A stretch of 64,000 nt of DNA from Streptomyces sp. NBC_01294 (GCF_035917235.1 NZ_CP108423.1:3971001-4035000); one strand, 5' to 3'; shown: positions 1 to 8,304, numbered from the stretch's first letter. The notes: generated from the letters alone by a model not told the origin. Numbers and translations: made by a program.

Positions 1-83
1 CTTGAGGCGCGGGGTCCGGGGCGGAGCCCCGATCTTTGAGCCCCGCCGGCGATTGAGGCGCGGGGTACGGGGCGGGGCCCCGG
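1..83. repeat. Dispersed GC-rich intergenic repeat, two adjacent copies
   Basis: Two tandem copies of a repeat with core TTGAGGCGCGGGG followed by an inverted GGGGC...GCCCC pair. Related copies lie near 4571, 19594 and 26941, always between genes. Each can fold into a GC-rich hairpin, so a terminator-like or REP-like role is possible. Similar elements are common in Streptomyces intergenic regions. The sequence shows the repetition; the function is inferred. Confidence 0.7.
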
Positions 84-150
84 CAGCCGGGAGAAGCCAC
101 CGGTAAGTGGGGCTCCCCGCAGGGGACATGCTCGACGCATACTCTGGGGC

Positions 151-1089
151 ATGAGCTACGACGCGATCGTGCTGGCCGGCGGTGCCGCGCAGCGACTCGG
201 CGGGGTGGACAAGCCCGCGCTGAGCGTCGGCGGCCGCGCCCTCCTCGACCGCGTCCTCGACGCCTGCCCGGACGCCCGGACCACCATCGTGGTCGGCTCC
301 CGCCGCCCCACCGCCCGCCCGGTCCGCTGGACCCGCGAGGACCCGCCCGGCGGCGGCCCGGTGGCCGCGCTGGACGCCGGACTGCGCCAGACCACCGCCG
401 AGCTGGTCCTCGTCCTCTCCGCAGACCTGCCCTTCCTCGACCGGGACACCGTACGGACCCTGCTGAACCCGCCCGGCGCGGGCGGCGCGGGCGGCACGGG
501 CGGCACGGCCGGCACGGGCGGCGCACCCGGCACGGACACCGCACCCGGCACCGACGGCGCGATGCTCCAGGACCCCGACGGCCGCGACCAGCCCCTGGTC
601 GCCGCCTACCGGGCCGAACCCCTGCGCCGCGAGATCGCCCTGCTCGCCGCCGAACACGGCAACCTGACCGGGCTCCCGCTCCGCGCGCTCACCGCCGAAC
701 TCGACCTCGCCCGCGTCACGACGCAGCCGCTCGCCTCCTTCGACTGCGACACCTGGGACGATCTCGCCGCCGCCCGCGCCCGGATCAGGGAGCATGGAAC
801 CGTGCTGGACCAATGGATCACCGCCGTCAAGAACGAGCTGGGCGTCGACCTCGCCGTCGACACCAAGACCCTGCTCGACCTCGCCCGCGACGCCGCCCAC
901 GGCGTCGCCCGGCCCGCCGCCCCGCTGACCACCTTCCTGGTCGGCTACGCGGCCGCCCAGGCCGCCGCCACCGGCGCCGACCCCGCCCAGGCCGTCGCCG
1001 AAGCCTCCCGCAAGGCGGCCGACCTGGCGCTGCGCTGGGCCGCCGAGGCCGAGGCCGACGATGCCGCCGAACAGAACGGCTCCGGATGA
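151..1089 (+). CDS. MobA-like nucleotidyltransferase fused to a DUF6457-type C-terminal domain
   Basis: Predicted molybdenum cofactor guanylyltransferase family protein (312 aa), which would attach a nucleotide to molybdopterin in the cytoplasm. The N-terminus has the nucleotide-binding pattern LAGGAAQRLGG-DKP at about residues 8-22 and an acidic SADLPFLD motif near 90. Residues of about 215-305 form a separate small helical domain of the DUF6457 type often attached to or next to MobA in actinobacteria. A Gly/Thr-rich stretch (about residues 110-138) interrupts the catalytic domain and looks like a low-complexity expansion. The stop overlaps the moeA start by 4 bp (ATGA), so the two are co-translated. 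MobA family membership is well supported; the exact nucleotide (GTP or CTP) cannot be read. Confidence 0.85.
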   Translation: MSYDAIVLAGGAAQRLGGVDKPALSVGGRALLDRVLDACPDARTTIVVGSRRPTARPVRWTREDPPGGGPVAALDAGLRQTTAELVLVLSADLPFLDRDTVRTLLNPPGAGGAGGTGGTAGTGGAPGTDTAPGTDGAMLQDPDGRDQPLVAAYRAEPLRREIALLAAEHGNLTGLPLRALTAELDLARVTTQPLASFDCDTWDDLAAARARIREHGTVLDQWITAVKNELGVDLAVDTKTLLDLARDAAHGVARPAAPLTTFLVGYAAAQAAATGADPAQAVAEASRKAADLALRWAAEAEADDAAEQNGSG

Positions 1090-2381
1090 CCCCCACGAAC
1101 TCCGCCGACCAGGCCCTGGACGAGGCCCTGGCCCTGGTCAGCCGCGCCCCCGAGGGCGGCGGCGCGGGCGGACACCGTGCCGTGGACTGGCAGCGGGCCC
1201 GGGACGCCGCCGTGCACGCCGGGGCCGCGGTGCGGCCCCGTACGCACCGGGTCCCCCTCGCGGACGCCCTCGGCGAGGTACTGGCCGTCTCCCTGGAGGC
1301 GCTCACCGACCTGCCGTCCTTCGACACCTCCGCCATGGACGGCTGGGCCGTCGCCGGCCCGGGCCCCTGGAGCATGCGCAGCGGCGGCGGCGTCCTGGCC
1401 GGCTCGGACCGGCCGGAGCCGCTCGCCGACGGCGAGGCCGTACGGATCGCCACCGGCGCCCGGATCCCCGCCGACACCACGGCTGTCATCCGCAGCGAGC
1501 ACTGCCGTGAGGCCGGCACCCAGCTCTTCGCCGACCGGGCCGTCCTCACCGGCCAGGACATCCGCCCGCGCGGGCAGGAGTGCCGCTCCGGCGACCTGCT
1601 GCTGCCCGCCGGCTCCCTGGTCACCCCGGCCGTGCTCGGGCTCGCCGCGGCCGCCGGGTACGACGAGCTGGCCACCCGGCCGCGCCCCCGCGTGGAGATC
1701 CTGGTGCTCGGCGACGAGCTGCTCACCGAGGGCCTCCCGCACGACGGGCTGATCCGCGACGCCCTCAGCCCCATGCTCGGGCCCTGGCTCACCCGCCTCG
1801 GCGCCGAGGTCGTCGGCACGCGCCGGCTCGGCGACGATCCGGCGGGCGCCGCGGCCCTGCTGGAGGCCGTCACCACGTCCACCGCAGACGTCCTCGTGAC
1901 CACCGGCGGCACCGCCTCCGGACCCGTCGACCACGTCCACCCCGTACTGCGCCAGGCCGACGCCGACCTGCTGGTCGACGGGGTCGCCGTACGCCCCGGC
2001 CATCCGATGCTGCTGGCCCGCATCGGGTCCCGCGACGCCGGCCGGCACCTGGTCGGGCTGCCGGGGAACCCCCTGGCCGCCGTGTCCGGGCTGCTGACCC
2101 TCGCCGAACCCCTGCTGCGCGCCCTCGCCGGCCGCAGCAGGCGCCCCGGCTACACCGCGCCGGTCCAGGGCGACGTACCGGGCCACCCGTACGACACCCG
2201 GCTGGTCCCGGTGCTGCTGAGCGACGAGCACGCCGTGCCGCTGCGCTTCCACGGTCCCGCGATGCTGCGCGGCGTGGCGGCCGCCGACGCGCTGGCCGTC
2301 GTACCGCCCAAGGGCGCGCGGTCCGGGCAGGACCTGGAAATTCTCGATCTGCCGTGGGCTTCAGGAGGATGTTTCACGTGA
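1086..2381 (+). CDS. moeA: Molybdopterin molybdenumtransferase MoeA
   Basis: Inserts molybdate into adenylylated molybdopterin to form the molybdenum cofactor. At 431 aa it is a normal length for MoeA. Visible hallmarks are SFDTSAMDGWAV near residue 77, the MoCF-biosynthesis domain with VTTGGTASGPVDHV near 271, and GLPGNPLA near 323, followed by the C-terminal domain IV. The ATG at 1086 overlaps the preceding stop by 4 bp and is preferred over longer in-frame starts, which would run inside the mobA-like gene. Its last codons overlap the next gene and contain a perfect parS site (2371-2384). Confidence 0.93.
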   Translation: MTPTNSADQALDEALALVSRAPEGGGAGGHRAVDWQRARDAAVHAGAAVRPRTHRVPLADALGEVLAVSLEALTDLPSFDTSAMDGWAVAGPGPWSMRSGGGVLAGSDRPEPLADGEAVRIATGARIPADTTAVIRSEHCREAGTQLFADRAVLTGQDIRPRGQECRSGDLLLPAGSLVTPAVLGLAAAAGYDELATRPRPRVEILVLGDELLTEGLPHDGLIRDALSPMLGPWLTRLGAEVVGTRRLGDDPAGAAALLEAVTTSTADVLVTTGGTASGPVDHVHPVLRQADADLLVDGVAVRPGHPMLLARIGSRDAGRHLVGLPGNPLAAVSGLLTLAEPLLRALAGRSRRPGYTAPVQGDVPGHPYDTRLVPVLLSDEHAVPLRFHGPAMLRGVAAADALAVVPPKGARSGQDLEILDLPWASGGCFT

Positions 2382-2384
2382 AAC
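2371..2384. promoter_or_regulatory. parS: parS site (ParB binding), inside moeA/channel overlap
   Basis: Perfect 14-bp palindrome GTTTCACGTGAAAC, identical to the published Streptomyces parS consensus, of which about 20 copies cluster around oriC in S. coelicolor. Here it spans the moeA stop codon and the start of the next gene, so it is under dual coding and ParB constraint. Confidence 0.9.
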
Positions 2385-3469
2385 TTCACGGCCAGGACGC
2401 CATGGCCCGCGCCGCCGACGAGAAACTCGTCTCCCGGCGCGTCAAACTGCCCAAACGCATCGTCGAGCAGCCTCTGAGCCAGGTCACCAAGCGCCTGCTG
2501 ATGGCCCTGTCCGTGCTCTTCCTGACGGTCTTCATCGTCTGGCTCGACCGCGACGGCTACCACGACAACGCCAACGAGACGGTCGATCTCCTCGACTGCT
2601 TCTACTACGCCACCGTCACGCTGTCGACGACCGGCTACGGCGACATCGTCCCGTACAGCGACAGCGCACGGCTGATCAACATCCTGCTGATCACCCCGCT
2701 GCGCGTGCTGTTCCTGATCATCCTGGTCGGTACCACCCTGGAAGTCCTCACGGAGCGGACGAGGGAAGAGTGGCGGCTGAAGCGCTGGGGGAAGAACTTG
2801 CGTGAGCACACGGTCGTCGTCGGCTTCGGCACGAAGGGCCGCTCGGCCCTGCAGACGCTGCTGGCCACCGGCCTCTCCAAGGAGCAGGTCGTCATCGTCG
2901 ACCCCAGCGCCAAGGTGATCGACACGGCCAACGCGGAAGGGTTCACGGGCGTGGTCGGCGACGCCACCCGCTCCGACGTCCTGCTCCGCGCCGAGGTGCA
3001 GAAGGCCCGTCAGATCGTCATCGCCACCCAGCGGGACGACACGGCGGTCCTGGTCACGCTGACGGCCCGGCAGCTCAACCGCGGCGCGAAGATCGTCGCG
3101 GCGGTGCGCGAGGAGGAGAACGCCCCGCTGCTGCGCCAGTCCGGCGCGGACGCCGTCATCACCAGCGCGAGCGCGGCCGGCCGGCTGCTGGGCCTGTCGG
3201 TGCTCAGCCCGAGCGCGGGCACGGTGATGGAGGACCTGATCCATCAGGGCAGCGGACTCGACCTGATCGAACGCCCGGCCAGGAAGTCCGAGGTCGGCAA
3301 GTCGGTACGGGACACCGAGGACCTGGTGGTGAACGTGCTGCGCGGGCACCGGCTGCTCGCCTACGACGACCCGCACGCGAGCCCGATCCAGCTGACGGAC
3401 CGTCTCATCACCATCGTGCGGGCGGCGCCGCCCACTTCGCCGAAGGTGACGCTAGGTCCCGCCGAGTAG
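2378..3469 (+). CDS. Two-TM potassium channel with RCK (TrkA-N/TrkA-C) domains
   Basis: Membrane K+ channel of the MthK/Kch class, 363 aa from the chosen start. TM1 is at about residues 37-57, the selectivity filter TTGYGD is near 83-88, and TM2 is at about 96-115. A cytosolic Rossmann-type RCK domain begins at HTVVVGFGTKGRS near 143 and a TrkA-C-like part follows about residue 275. The GTG at 2378 lies 9 bases after AGGAGG (2363-2368), whereas ATG 2369 directly abuts that ribosome site, so GTG is favoured; ATG 2402 is another option. The start overlaps the moeA stop by 4 bp. The ligand of the RCK domain is unknown. Confidence 0.88.
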   Translation: MKLHGQDAMARAADEKLVSRRVKLPKRIVEQPLSQVTKRLLMALSVLFLTVFIVWLDRDGYHDNANETVDLLDCFYYATVTLSTTGYGDIVPYSDSARLINILLITPLRVLFLIILVGTTLEVLTERTREEWRLKRWGKNLREHTVVVGFGTKGRSALQTLLATGLSKEQVVIVDPSAKVIDTANAEGFTGVVGDATRSDVLLRAEVQKARQIVIATQRDDTAVLVTLTARQLNRGAKIVAAVREEENAPLLRQSGADAVITSASAAGRLLGLSVLSPSAGTVMEDLIHQGSGLDLIERPARKSEVGKSVRDTEDLVVNVLRGHRLLAYDDPHASPIQLTDRLITIVRAAPPTSPKVTLGPAE

Positions 3470-3495
3470 GCGCGAGTTGGCGTAGCCTCCGGGCC

Positions 3496-4473
3496 ATGCA
3501 TGCGATCACCATCGAGCAGCCCGGCGGCCCCGAGGCCCTCGTCTGGACCGACGTACCCGATCCGGTGCCGGGCGAGGGCGAGGTCCTCGTCGAGGTCGCG
3601 GCGAGCGCCGTGAACCGCGCCGACGTACTCCAGCGTCAGGGGTTCTACGACCCGCCGCCCGGCGCCTCGCGCCATCCGGGGCTGGAGTGTTCCGGGCGGA
3701 TCGCCGCGGTCGGGCCGGGGGTGTCCGGCTGGTCGGTGGGCGACGAGGTGTGCGCCCTGCTGGCCGGCGGCGGGTACGCCCAGCGGGTGGCCGTCCCGGC
3801 GGGCCAGCTGCTGCCGGTCCCGGCGGGCGTGGACCTGGTGACGGCCGCCGCGCTGCCCGAGGTCGTCGCGACGGTGTGGTCCAACGTGTTTATGGTGGCC
3901 GGACTGCGCCCCGGCGAGACCCTGCTGGTGCACGGCGGGTCCAGCGGGATCGGGACGATGGCCATCCAGCTCGCGAAGGCGGTGGGCGCGACGGTCGCCG
4001 TGACGGCCGGCGGCCCGGAGAAGCTGGCGCGCTGCAAGGAGCTGGGCGCGGACATCCTCATCGACTACCGCGAGCAGGACTTCGTGGCGGAGCTGCGGGC
4101 GGCGACGGGCGGCGGCGGGGCGGACGTGATCCTGGACATCATGGGCGCGAAGTACCTCGCCCGGAACGTGGACGCGCTGGCCGTGAACGGCCGGCTCGCG
4201 GTGATCGGTCTCCAGGGCGGGGTCAAGGCGGAGCTGAACCTCGGCGCGCTGCTGGCCAAGCGGGCGGCGATCACCGCCACCTCCCTGCGGGCCCGCCCGC
4301 TGGAGGAGAAGGCGGCCATCATCGCGGCCGTACGGGAGCACGTGTGGCCGCTGGTGGCTGCGGGGCGGGTGCGTCCGGTGGTCCACGGGACGTTCCCGAT
4401 GCGGGAGGCCGCCGAGGCCCACCGCGTCCTGGAGTCGAGCACCCACGTGGGCAAACTCCTGCTCACGGTCTGA
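3496..4473 (+). CDS. NAD(P)H-quinone oxidoreductase, zinc-less MDR family
   Basis: Medium-chain dehydrogenase/reductase of the quinone oxidoreductase (QOR/PIG3-like) class, 325 aa. It has the N-terminal GroES-like fold with the NRADVLQRQG motif near 37-46, and a Rossmann domain with HGGSSGIGTMA near residue 145. No zinc ligands are evident. It probably reduces quinones or enones with NADPH in the cytoplasm. It starts 26 bp after the channel gene and could share its transcript. The substrate is not predictable. Confidence 0.87.
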   Translation: MHAITIEQPGGPEALVWTDVPDPVPGEGEVLVEVAASAVNRADVLQRQGFYDPPPGASRHPGLECSGRIAAVGPGVSGWSVGDEVCALLAGGGYAQRVAVPAGQLLPVPAGVDLVTAAALPEVVATVWSNVFMVAGLRPGETLLVHGGSSGIGTMAIQLAKAVGATVAVTAGGPEKLARCKELGADILIDYREQDFVAELRAATGGGGADVILDIMGAKYLARNVDALAVNGRLAVIGLQGGVKAELNLGALLAKRAAITATSLRARPLEEKAAIIAAVREHVWPLVAAGRVRPVVHGTFPMREAAEAHRVLESSTHVGKLLLTV

Positions 4474-4809
4474 GAACCGGCGCGCCGCCGCTGCGGGCGC
4501 GCTGCCCCCGAACCCCCGCGCCTCAAACTCCCCCGGCTACCGCTGGGAGGGGCCCCCTGGCGGGGCTGAATGTTTCAGCCCGTCCGGCGTTTGAGGACCG
4601 GGTCCGGGCAGAGCCCGGGACACGGAGCGAGGGCGGGGCGGGGAGAGGCTCCGCGGAGCGGGACCCGTACCCGCCCGCCCGCTCCCCGACCCCTACCGAG
4701 CTACCGGGAGTAGAGGTCGTCTCAGTTGGCGGCTGGCACGTGTACTGCCAACGGCGGCCGACTGGCATACGGAGTTGACGTCCGAGGAGTACTCGGGTCT
4801 CCTGCTGCG
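4474..4809. other. Gene-free interval with a dispersed repeat
   Basis: 336 bp without a convincing gene. The segment 4571-4619 contains a diverged copy of the dispersed repeat (CCGGCGTTTGAGG core followed by a GGGTCCGGGC...GCCCGGG inverted pair). The remainder is GC-rich low-complexity sequence and probably the promoter region of the degraded GNAT gene. No tRNA or other RNA structure was seen. Confidence 0.6.
4571..4619. repeat. Dispersed GC-rich intergenic repeat, diverged copy
   Basis: CCGGCGTTTGAGG core followed by an inverted repeat, related to the copies at 1-83, 19594-19660 and 26941-26987. Confidence 0.6.
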
Positions 4810-5251
4810 ATGTCTGACCTTCGCTTTCAGCAGCCGGACGGCGATGCCACTCTCAAAGACTGGCAGTACGTCCACAACATGATCATCCCCACCCACCTCC
4901 TGTCTCTGGACGAGGTACGGGAACGTTCCCAGCTCCACCACCTGGAGGTCGCGTATCTCGGTGATGCACTCGTGGGCTGCTAGCACGGTGCGCCCGTCGG
5001 CAGACGACACGTTGACGGCCACAGTGATCGCCCGCGTGCTCAGCACTCACCGTGGACAGGGATTCGGCGAAGTACTCTACGCGCGCGGGGTCAACCGGGC
5101 GCGGGAGCTGGGTGCCAAGGTGATCGAGACCGTCGTCCTGTCCTCAAACGACGACGGTCTGCGGTTCGCGCAGAATCACCGGTTCGTCGAGACCGAGCGA
5201 TACCTGCTATCGGGGGACACCATCCCCTATATCGACCTGCGGCTTCCCTGA
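4810..5251 (+). pseudogene. GNAT acetyltransferase, broken by a one-base frameshift
   Basis: The upstream frame begins MSDLRFQQPDGDATL and reads DALVGC followed by an in-frame stop at 4981-4983. The protein continues in the next frame from codon 4982 as STVRP, then the acetyl-CoA-binding signature VIARVLSTHRGQGFGE and a normal C-terminus to 5251. Removing the single T at 4981 restores one continuous reading frame of about 146 codons typical of GNAT N-acetyltransferases. The gene is therefore a recent pseudogene or contains a sequencing error. It lies directly beside the left end of an insertion element and its codon usage is less GC-biased than its neighbours. The substrate is unknown. Confidence 0.8.
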
Positions 5252-5269
5252 CCCCGACTGGCCTGGAGC

Positions 5270-5640
5270 TCGTTGCTCCGGGCATGGTGATAGTCGAACA
5301 GCTTTTGTTCGAAGGCGCTGGGCCCGCCAGCAGCGCCGGACTTGGTTCGGGGTACCCCTGGCGGAGCATGCCGGGAGGAGAGGCTCATGAGGGAGTTGAG
5401 CAGCTTCGAGATGGCGACCTCGGGCAGGAAGTCACGAGGAGGTGTACTTAATCGTTCTCGGAACTCGTTCAGCTCGCGTTCTTAAGTCCGCGCACACCGT
5501 GCACATGGTCTCCTCTTAGATGCGCATCGGTGCGCATTTTATGCCGGTATTTCGTCACGAAGACCAAGTGTGCGCGCCCACGAAAGCACAATGCGTAAAT
5601 TTCCGAATCCAGGTCATGCCGATCGTAAACCGTCGGCACG
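5270..5640 (-). pseudogene. tnpA: tnpA remnant, Y1/HUH transposase (IS200 type)
   Basis: Reading leftward from a GTG near 5640, the frame contains the family motif AHLVFVTKYRHK. It then loses frame near 5517 and resumes as ETMCTVCADL. It shifts again to ELNEF, and later shows HLLV-like and VAISKLLNSL segments in successive frames. In the frame that matches family members, the first histidine of the catalytic HUH motif (normally HVH) is replaced by a TAA stop at 5448-5450. Several frameshifts plus this stop make it clearly nonfunctional. Family assignment rests on the motifs; exact boundaries are uncertain. Confidence 0.78.
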
Positions 5641-5648
5641 CTGAGAGC

Positions 5649-6932
5649 GTGAAGGCAGACGCGGGGCGCAAGTATCGTGCGTACCCCACCGGGGATCAGA
5701 GCCAGGTCCTGATCGGGTGGGGGCATACGGCGCGCGCTCTGTGGAACGTGGCCCTCGAACAGCGCGTGTACCTGTGGGAGCAGCGCCGGTACACCCTGCG
5801 CTCAGCCGAGCAGTGCAAGCAGCTCACCGCCGCCCGCAACGACCTGGAGTGGATCGGGGAGCTCCCAGCTCAGGCAGGCCAGCAGATCCTCCGCAGCCTT
5901 GACCGGGCCTACGACAACTTCTGGAACCCCGAGCATCCGGCCCGGTTTCCGGCGCGGAAGAAGCGCGGGCACCGCCTGTCGATTCCGTTTCCCGGGCAGG
6001 CGGTCGAGGTCCGCAAGCTGAACCGTAAGTGGGCCGAAGTGCGCCTGCCGAAACTCGGCTGGCTGCGGTTCAGGCTCTCCCGCGCGATCGGCGGGACGAT
6101 CCGCAACGCCACCATCTCCCGGGATGGCAACGGCTGGCACATCTCCTTCGGTGTCCACACCGGCCGCAAGCCGGACGCGCCGAACGGGAAGCCCGCGTGC
6201 GGGGTGGACTTCGGGGTCGCCGCCTCCGCGTTCGTGTCCACCGAGACGGCACCCCGCCTCATGCCGCCGTCGCTGACCGCCAACGAGCAGAAGCGGCTCA
6301 GGGCGCTGGAGCAGCGCAAGGCCCGCCAGGTCACGTACGCGAAGAAGTACAACGGAGGGAAGTACGGCAACCGGCTGCGTACGACGATCGCCCAGATCGC
6401 TGGGCTCACCACCCGGCAGGCCAACCGACGCCAGGACTTCACGCACAAGCTCACCACTGATCTCGCCAAAAACCACGGCCTAATCGGTATTGAGAACCTG
6501 TGCGTGAAGAACATGAGCAAATCCGCGAAGGGCACCGCCGAGAAGCCGGGAAGGAACGTCCGGCAGAAAGCCCGGCTGAACCGGGCCATCCTCGACAACA
6601 CCCCCGGCGAACGGCGGCGCCAGCTTGAGTACAAGGCCTGCATGCACGGGTCCGTACTCGTCACCGTCCCGCCGTTCCACACATCCCAGACCTGCGCCGC
6701 TTGCGGCCAAGTTGATCCCGGATCCCGTAAGGGATGCGGCCGGCTGTTCGCCTGCACCCACTGCGGGCACGAGGACGACGCCGACCACAACGCCTCGGTC
6801 GAGATCGAGGCCCGAGCCCGCCGGACGGGTGGCTCGGACATCAACAGCACGCGCAGCATCCCCAGGGTGCGAGTCCCGGCCTCAGGCCGGAGGCGGATGC
6901 GTGAAGCCCCGAAGCCCGCCCACGCGAGCTGA
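5649..6932 (+). CDS. tnpB: TnpB (OrfB) RNA-guided nuclease of an IS605-type element
   Basis: About 427 aa from GTG 5649 (start uncertain; longer in-frame starts exist upstream but overlap tnpA remnants). It carries all three RuvC acidic motifs: GVDFGVA near residue 184, IGIENLCVKNM near 278, and DADHNAS near 376. A zinc ribbon has CAAC near 348 and CTHC near 368. TnpB proteins are ancestors of Cas12 and use an RNA made from the element's right end to cut DNA, aiding retention of the element. The reading frame is complete despite loss of tnpA, which suggests either recent decay of tnpA or selection for the nuclease. An alternative role as a transposition regulator is older literature. Confidence 0.9.
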   Translation: MKADAGRKYRAYPTGDQSQVLIGWGHTARALWNVALEQRVYLWEQRRYTLRSAEQCKQLTAARNDLEWIGELPAQAGQQILRSLDRAYDNFWNPEHPARFPARKKRGHRLSIPFPGQAVEVRKLNRKWAEVRLPKLGWLRFRLSRAIGGTIRNATISRDGNGWHISFGVHTGRKPDAPNGKPACGVDFGVAASAFVSTETAPRLMPPSLTANEQKRLRALEQRKARQVTYAKKYNGGKYGNRLRTTIAQIAGLTTRQANRRQDFTHKLTTDLAKNHGLIGIENLCVKNMSKSAKGTAEKPGRNVRQKARLNRAILDNTPGERRRQLEYKACMHGSVLVTVPPFHTSQTCAACGQVDPGSRKGCGRLFACTHCGHEDDADHNASVEIEARARRTGGSDINSTRSIPRVRVPASGRRRMREAPKPAHAS

Positions 6933-6990
6933 AGGGAATCGCCCCCATACCCGGGGGCGAGGATCGTCAAAGGCCGCGCAGCAGGACCGC
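6860..6990 (+). ncRNA. Predicted omega-RNA (reRNA) of TnpB with guide segment
   Basis: Inference from known TnpB systems: the guide RNA covers the 3' end of tnpB and the right end of the element and continues about 16-20 nt into flanking DNA. Here the scaffold would end with the 6940-6959 hairpin and TCAA at 6970. The guide would be 6971 to about 6990, antisense to the end of bkdC. The 5' end is not determinable by eye. Confidence 0.4.
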
Positions 6991-8304
6991 CGGGGATTCG
7001 ACGCAGTCGGCGACGTAGCGCAGGAAGCCGCCCGCCGTGCCCCCGTCGCAGACCCGGTGGTCGAACGTCAGCGACAGCTGCACGACCTTCCGCACCGCCA
7101 GCTCACCCTGGTGCACCCACGGCTTCGCGATGATCCGGCCGACGCCGAGCATCGCCGCCTCGGGGTGGTTGATGATCGGCGTGGAGCCGTCGACCCCGAA
7201 CACCCCGTAGTTGTTCAGGGTGAAGGTGCCGCCCGTCAGGTCGGACGGGGCCAGCTTCCCGGCGCGGGCCAGCTCGGTCAGCCGGGCGAACTCCGCCGAC
7301 AGGGACTCGGGGTTGAGGTTCTGCGCGTCCCGGACCACCGGGACCACCAGGCCCCGCTCGGTCTGCGCGGCGAACCCCAGGTGCACGGACGGGAGCCGGA
7401 CGATCTCCTTGGCCGCGAGGTCCACGGTGGAGTTGAGCTCCGGGTACCGGGCCAGTGCGGCCGTGCAGATCCGGGCCAGCAGCGCGAGCACCGAGATCTT
7501 GGGTCCGGCCGCGGCGTTCATCGCGGCCCGGGCGGCCATCAGCTCGGTGGCGTCGGCATCGACCCAGCAGGTGGCGTCCGGGATCTCCCGGCGGCTGCGC
7601 GAGAGCTTCTCGGCGACCGCCCCGCGCACGCCCTTGAGCGGGATCCGCTCGCCCTGCACCGCCACGGCCGCAGCCGCGACGGGAGCCGGCTCGGGGGCCC
7701 GCAGCGCGGCCAGCGCCGCCTCGACGTCCGCCCGCAGGATCAGGCCCTCGGGTCCGGATCCGTGCAGGGCGCGCAGGTCGACCCCGCCGTCCCGCGCCAG
7801 CTTGCGCACCAGCGGCGAGATCACGGGCACGGGCCCGGCCGGGACGGCCGGGGCGGGCGCGACGGGCGCCGCGGCCGGCACGGTGACCTGAGCCGCGACC
7901 GGAGCCGCGGCCGGCGCCGAGACCTCGGCGGTGACGGGTCGCACCCGTCGCCGACGCGCCGGGCGCGAGTGGTCCGTGCCGTAACCGATCAGGGGCCGGG
8001 GCACGTTGCCGGAGCCTTCGCCTTCGGCTTCGGCCTCGGGGGCCTCCGGGAGCGTCTGCGCGCCCACCGCGACGGTGATCAGCGGCGCCCCGACCGGGAG
8101 TTCCGTGCCCTCCTCCCCGAAGCGGGCGGTGACCACACCGCCGTAGGGGCACGGAACCTCCACCATCGCCTTGGCCGTCTCGACCTCGACCACCGGCTGG
8201 TCGATGGCGACGACGTCGCCCACGGCCACCAGCCAGCGGACGATCTCGGCCTCGGTCAGGCCCTCCCCGAGATCGGGAAGCTTGAATTCCATTACCTGCG
8301 GCAT
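6967..8304 (-). CDS. bkdC: Branched-chain 2-oxoacid dehydrogenase E2 (lipoamide acyltransferase)
   Basis: 445-aa E2 core of the branched-chain 2-oxoacid dehydrogenase complex; it transfers the acyl group from lipoamide to CoA. It has an N-terminal lipoyl domain with the lysine in VETAKAMVEV near residue 44. An Ala/Pro-rich linker follows, then a peripheral-subunit-binding domain near 160-195 and a catalytic domain with FDHRVCDGG near 415. The start ATG shares one base with the bkdB stop (TGATG). The stop codon TGA lies in the last bases of the adjoining IS element, yet the protein ends at the normal family position. The product supplies isobutyryl-, isovaleryl- and 2-methylbutyryl-CoA for catabolism, branched fatty acids and polyketide starters. 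Confidence 0.93.
   Translation of the reverse strand: MPQVMEFKLPDLGEGLTEAEIVRWLVAVGDVVAIDQPVVEVETAKAMVEVPCPYGGVVTARFGEEGTELPVGAPLITVAVGAQTLPEAPEAEAEGEGSGNVPRPLIGYGTDHSRPARRRRVRPVTAEVSAPAAAPVAAQVTVPAAAPVAPAPAVPAGPVPVISPLVRKLARDGGVDLRALHGSGPEGLILRADVEAALAALRAPEPAPVAAAAVAVQGERIPLKGVRGAVAEKLSRSRREIPDATCWVDADATELMAARAAMNAAAGPKISVLALLARICTAALARYPELNSTVDLAAKEIVRLPSVHLGFAAQTERGLVVPVVRDAQNLNPESLSAEFARLTELARAGKLAPSDLTGGTFTLNNYGVFGVDGSTPIINHPEAAMLGVGRIIAKPWVHQGELAVRKVVQLSLTFDHRVCDGGTAGGFLRYVADCVESPAVLLRGL

Larger units (their letters stand above)
5255..6970. mobile_element. IS200/IS605-family element, tnpA decayed, tnpB intact
   Basis: Divergent tnpA (minus) and tnpB (plus) arrangement as in IS605. A candidate left-end hairpin GGAGC-TCGTT-GCTCC lies at 5265-5279. 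The right end has hairpin CGCCCCC-ATACCC-GGGGGCG (6940-6959) and finishes with TCAA at 6967-6970, the type of right-end cleavage tetranucleotide known for IS608-like elements. The left boundary is approximate. Since tnpA is ruined, the element cannot move by itself. It sits between the broken GNAT gene and bkdC and may have replaced genes found here in relatives. Confidence 0.75.

Noticed and set aside
827..2023. Long minus-strand open frames under mobA/moeA
   Set aside because: Antisense to genes with clear family motifs; Arg/Ser/Ala-rich shadow translation.
4972..4990. Programmed frameshifting in the GNAT gene
   Set aside because: No slippery heptamer or downstream structure seen; a single inserted T explains it better.
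6860..6990. Independent sRNA gene or riboswitch downstream of tnpB
   Set aside because: The structure is explained by the right end of the insertion element and its predicted guide RNA.
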